Of a DNA stretch of 60,374 nt, positions 58,815-60,374 are shown piece by piece. The DNA is from Rhodoferax sp. (GTDB lineage: Bacteria > Pseudomonadota > Gammaproteobacteria > Burkholderiales > Burkholderiaceae_C). Location: positions 1 through 60,374 of the forward strand of contig NZ_JAABQC010000003.1 in NCBI RefSeq assembly GCF_011391645.1, given 5' to 3'. The translations under genes and the position numbers were made by a program. The notes beneath the pieces were generated by a model, which ran no database searches, was not told where the DNA came from, and worked only from the letters and a program-made list of their open reading frames with translations. The first letter of the stretch is position 1. The number at the start of each line of letters is the position of its first letter.

Positions 58815-59966
58815 TCATAGTGAACGCGCGATGATTTCTTTCATGATCTCGCTGGTGCCGCCATAAATGCGCTGCACCCGGGTGTCAACATACATTTGTG
58901 CAATCGGGTACTCCAGCATGTAGCCATACCCGCCAAACAGTTGCAGACATTCGTCAATGACTCGACCCTCGGTTTCACTGAGCCAGAGCTTGGCAATAGA
59001 GGCCGTGGTGGCATCCATGCTGCCCTCCACCATGCGGGCAATACAGTCATCCACAAAGGCACGCGCCACCACCGCCTGAGTTTTGACCTCGGCGAGTTTG
59101 AAACGGGTGTTTTGCATCTCGATCAACGGTTTGCCAAACGCCTGACGCTGGCGGGTGTAGTCCACCGTCAGGCGCAGGGCGCGTTCAATCGCCCCCATGG
59201 CAGAAATGGCCAGCATGGTGCGTTCATAGGGCAACTCGCTCATCAGATGGGCAAAACCCAAGCCTTCGACACCGCCCAACAGTGCATCGGCCCCAACGCG
59301 CACATTGTCAAAAAAAAGCTCGCAGGTGTCCTGCCCCTTTTGGCCAATTTTCTCCAGGATGCGCCCCACCCGGTAACCTGGCTGCGCCTGGGTTTCCACC
59401 AAAAAAAGTGAGCACCCCTTGGCTCCCGCCGCAGGGTCGGTTTTGGCGACCACCACCACCAAGTCGGCCAGGTAGCCGTTGGAGATGAAGATCTTTGAGC
59501 CGTTGATCCGGTAGCCGTTGCCGTCACGCTCAGCCCGGGTGCGCACACTCTGCAGGTCTGAGCCCGTGCCGGGCTCGGTCATGGCGATGGCTGCCACCAT
59601 GTCACCACTGGCCAGCAGCGGCAAGTAACGGGCGCGTTGAGCTTCGGTACCCTGGTTGAGCAGGTAATGCGCCACGATGGCATGCACATGCACACCAAAA
59701 GCGCGGTCACCGACAAAGGCAAGTTCCTCAAACAGAATCGCCATGTGCGCGTAATTTCCACCAGCCCCACCATATTCTTCAGGAATATCAGCCAACAAAA
59801 TGCCCAGTGCACCCGCTTTGCGCCACAAGTCCCGATCCACATGTTGCTGTTGCCGCCAGCGTGCCTGGTGTGGATCAACCTCAGCGGCGACAAAGCGACG
59901 CACCATGTCGCGGTAGAGTTCCAGGTCGGGGTCCATCCAGCGTGATGTTGGGTTGTGTGTGGGCAT
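58815..59966 (-). CDS. Acyl-CoA dehydrogenase
   Basis: A 383-aa flavoprotein oxidising acyl-CoA to enoyl-CoA. Family motifs: IAMTEPGTGSDL, NGSKIFISNG and QLFGGYGYMLEYP. At the usual catalytic site near the C terminus the motif reads IYGGTSE, with Gly369 where short/medium-chain enzymes have Glu; Glu248 in LPYERTML occupies the alternative position used by isovaleryl- and long-chain-type enzymes. It lies 13 bp downstream of the thiolase-family gene, so the two are probably cotranscribed. Confidence 0.93.
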   Translation of the reverse strand: MPTHNPTSRWMDPDLELYRDMVRRFVAAEVDPHQARWRQQQHVDRDLWRKAGALGILLADIPEEYGGAGGNYAHMAILFEELAFVGDRAFGVHVHAIVAHYLLNQGTEAQRARYLPLLASGDMVAAIAMTEPGTGSDLQSVRTRAERDGNGYRINGSKIFISNGYLADLVVVVAKTDPAAGAKGCSLFLVETQAQPGYRVGRILEKIGQKGQDTCELFFDNVRVGADALLGGVEGLGFAHLMSELPYERTMLAISAMGAIERALRLTVDYTRQRQAFGKPLIEMQNTRFKLAEVKTQAVVARAFVDDCIARMVEGSMDATTASIAKLWLSETEGRVIDECLQLFGGYGYMLEYPIAQMYVDTRVQRIYGGTSEIMKEIIARSL

Positions 59967-59979
59967 GGCGTTCTTCCGA

Positions 59980-60374
59980 TCAGGCGGATTGATAAAGAGT
60001 TACCACACAGGCACCACCTAATCCCAGGTTGTGCTGCAAGGCAGTGCGCGCACCCGCCACCTGGCGTTGCTGGGCATTTCCACGCAGTTGCTGCGTCAGC
60101 TCATAACACTGTGCAAGTCCCGTGGCTCCCAGTGGGTGGCCTTTGGACAGCAGGCCGCCTGACGGATTGGTCACCACCTGGCCACCATAGCTGTGGTCAC
60201 CATCGGCGATGAACTTGGCCGCACCCCCCTCAGGGCACAAGCCAAGACCTTCGTAGGTGATGAGTTCGTTGTGTGCAAAACAGTCATGCAGTTCCACCAC
60301 GTCCAGATCCTTTGGGCCAATGCCGGCTTGTTCGTACACCTGATTGGCCGCCTCACTGGTCATGTCATACCCGA
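59980..60374 (-). CDS. Thiolase-family protein (SCP-x type), C-terminal part only
   Basis: Partial gene running off the window; the frame enters at GYDMTSEAA and ends at 59980. The visible 131 residues contain [28 protein letters not shown] and a terminal [13 protein letters not shown], characteristic of lipid-transfer/SCP-x thiolases rather than FadA-type enzymes. Probably acts with the following acyl-CoA dehydrogenase on branched or sterol-derived acyl-CoA, which is inference. Confidence 0.88.
   Translation of the reverse strand, partial: GYDMTSEAANQVYEQAGIGPKDLDVVELHDCFAHNELITYEGLGLCPEGGAAKFIADGDHSYGGQVVTNPSGGLLSKGHPLGATGLAQCYELTQQLRGNAQQRQVAGARTALQHNLGLGGACVVTLYQSA

Overview
The window reads as a chromosomal segment of a GC-rich betaproteobacterium, most likely Burkholderiales/Comamonadaceae (Rhodoferax- or Polaromonas-like). 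This rests on gene content and order: iscRSUA-hscBA-fdx, class I PHA synthase, dnaG-rpoD, short TilS, betaproteobacterial-style nrdR-glyA. Most of the DNA is core housekeeping. I see no intact prophage, transposase, integrase or CRISPR array.

Layout. 1-4.5 kb: tryptophanase facing an indolepyruvate/phenylpyruvate decarboxylase, then a DUF4143-type ATPase. 4.6-12 kb: hydroxybutyryl-CoA dehydrogenase, a GNAT protein, a KAS III-like condensing enzyme, YedI-like membrane protein, flavin reductase, SRPBCC protein, DusC-like enzyme and an unknown secreted protein. 12-20.4 kb: uvrB, the complete isc Fe-S operon and dnaQ. 20.4-29.3 kb: tRNA-Val(CAC), nrdR, glyA with a strong ZTP riboswitch candidate in its leader, lytic transglycosylase, a large DUF349 protein, lpxH, two cyclophilins and a TPR protein. 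29.5-35.5 kb: cysS, a 3-methyladenine glycosylase, accA, tilS, lysC, tRNA-Ser(GCU) and a small HMA-fold protein. 35.7-43.5 kb: RlpA-like protein, phosphoesterase, phaC, dadA facing away from an Lrp-family regulator, hslR, a DUF192 protein and icd. 43.5-54 kb (all minus strand): dnaG, rpoD, then the nickel-hydrogenase maturation set hypABFCDE starting 30 bp after rpoD, with no hydrogenase structural genes in view. 54-60.4 kb: an SDR, tRNA-Val(GAC), acyl-CoA synthetase, a small unknown protein, a transglutaminase-like protein, an acyl-CoA dehydrogenase and the 3' end of a thiolase-family gene.

Functional themes are Fe-S assembly, one-carbon/purine-linked control of glyA, fatty-acid and PHA metabolism, and hydrogenase maturation. 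The least-explained structure lies between genes: two families of dispersed hairpin repeats (one with arms that change together), a REP-like unit flanked by a 9-bp direct repeat, a duplicated dusC scrap beside an unknown secreted-protein gene, and homologous downstream flanks at two tRNA-Val genes (with part of the motif at tRNA-Ser). None of the homology calls could be checked by search here; they rest on motifs and remembered family sequences.
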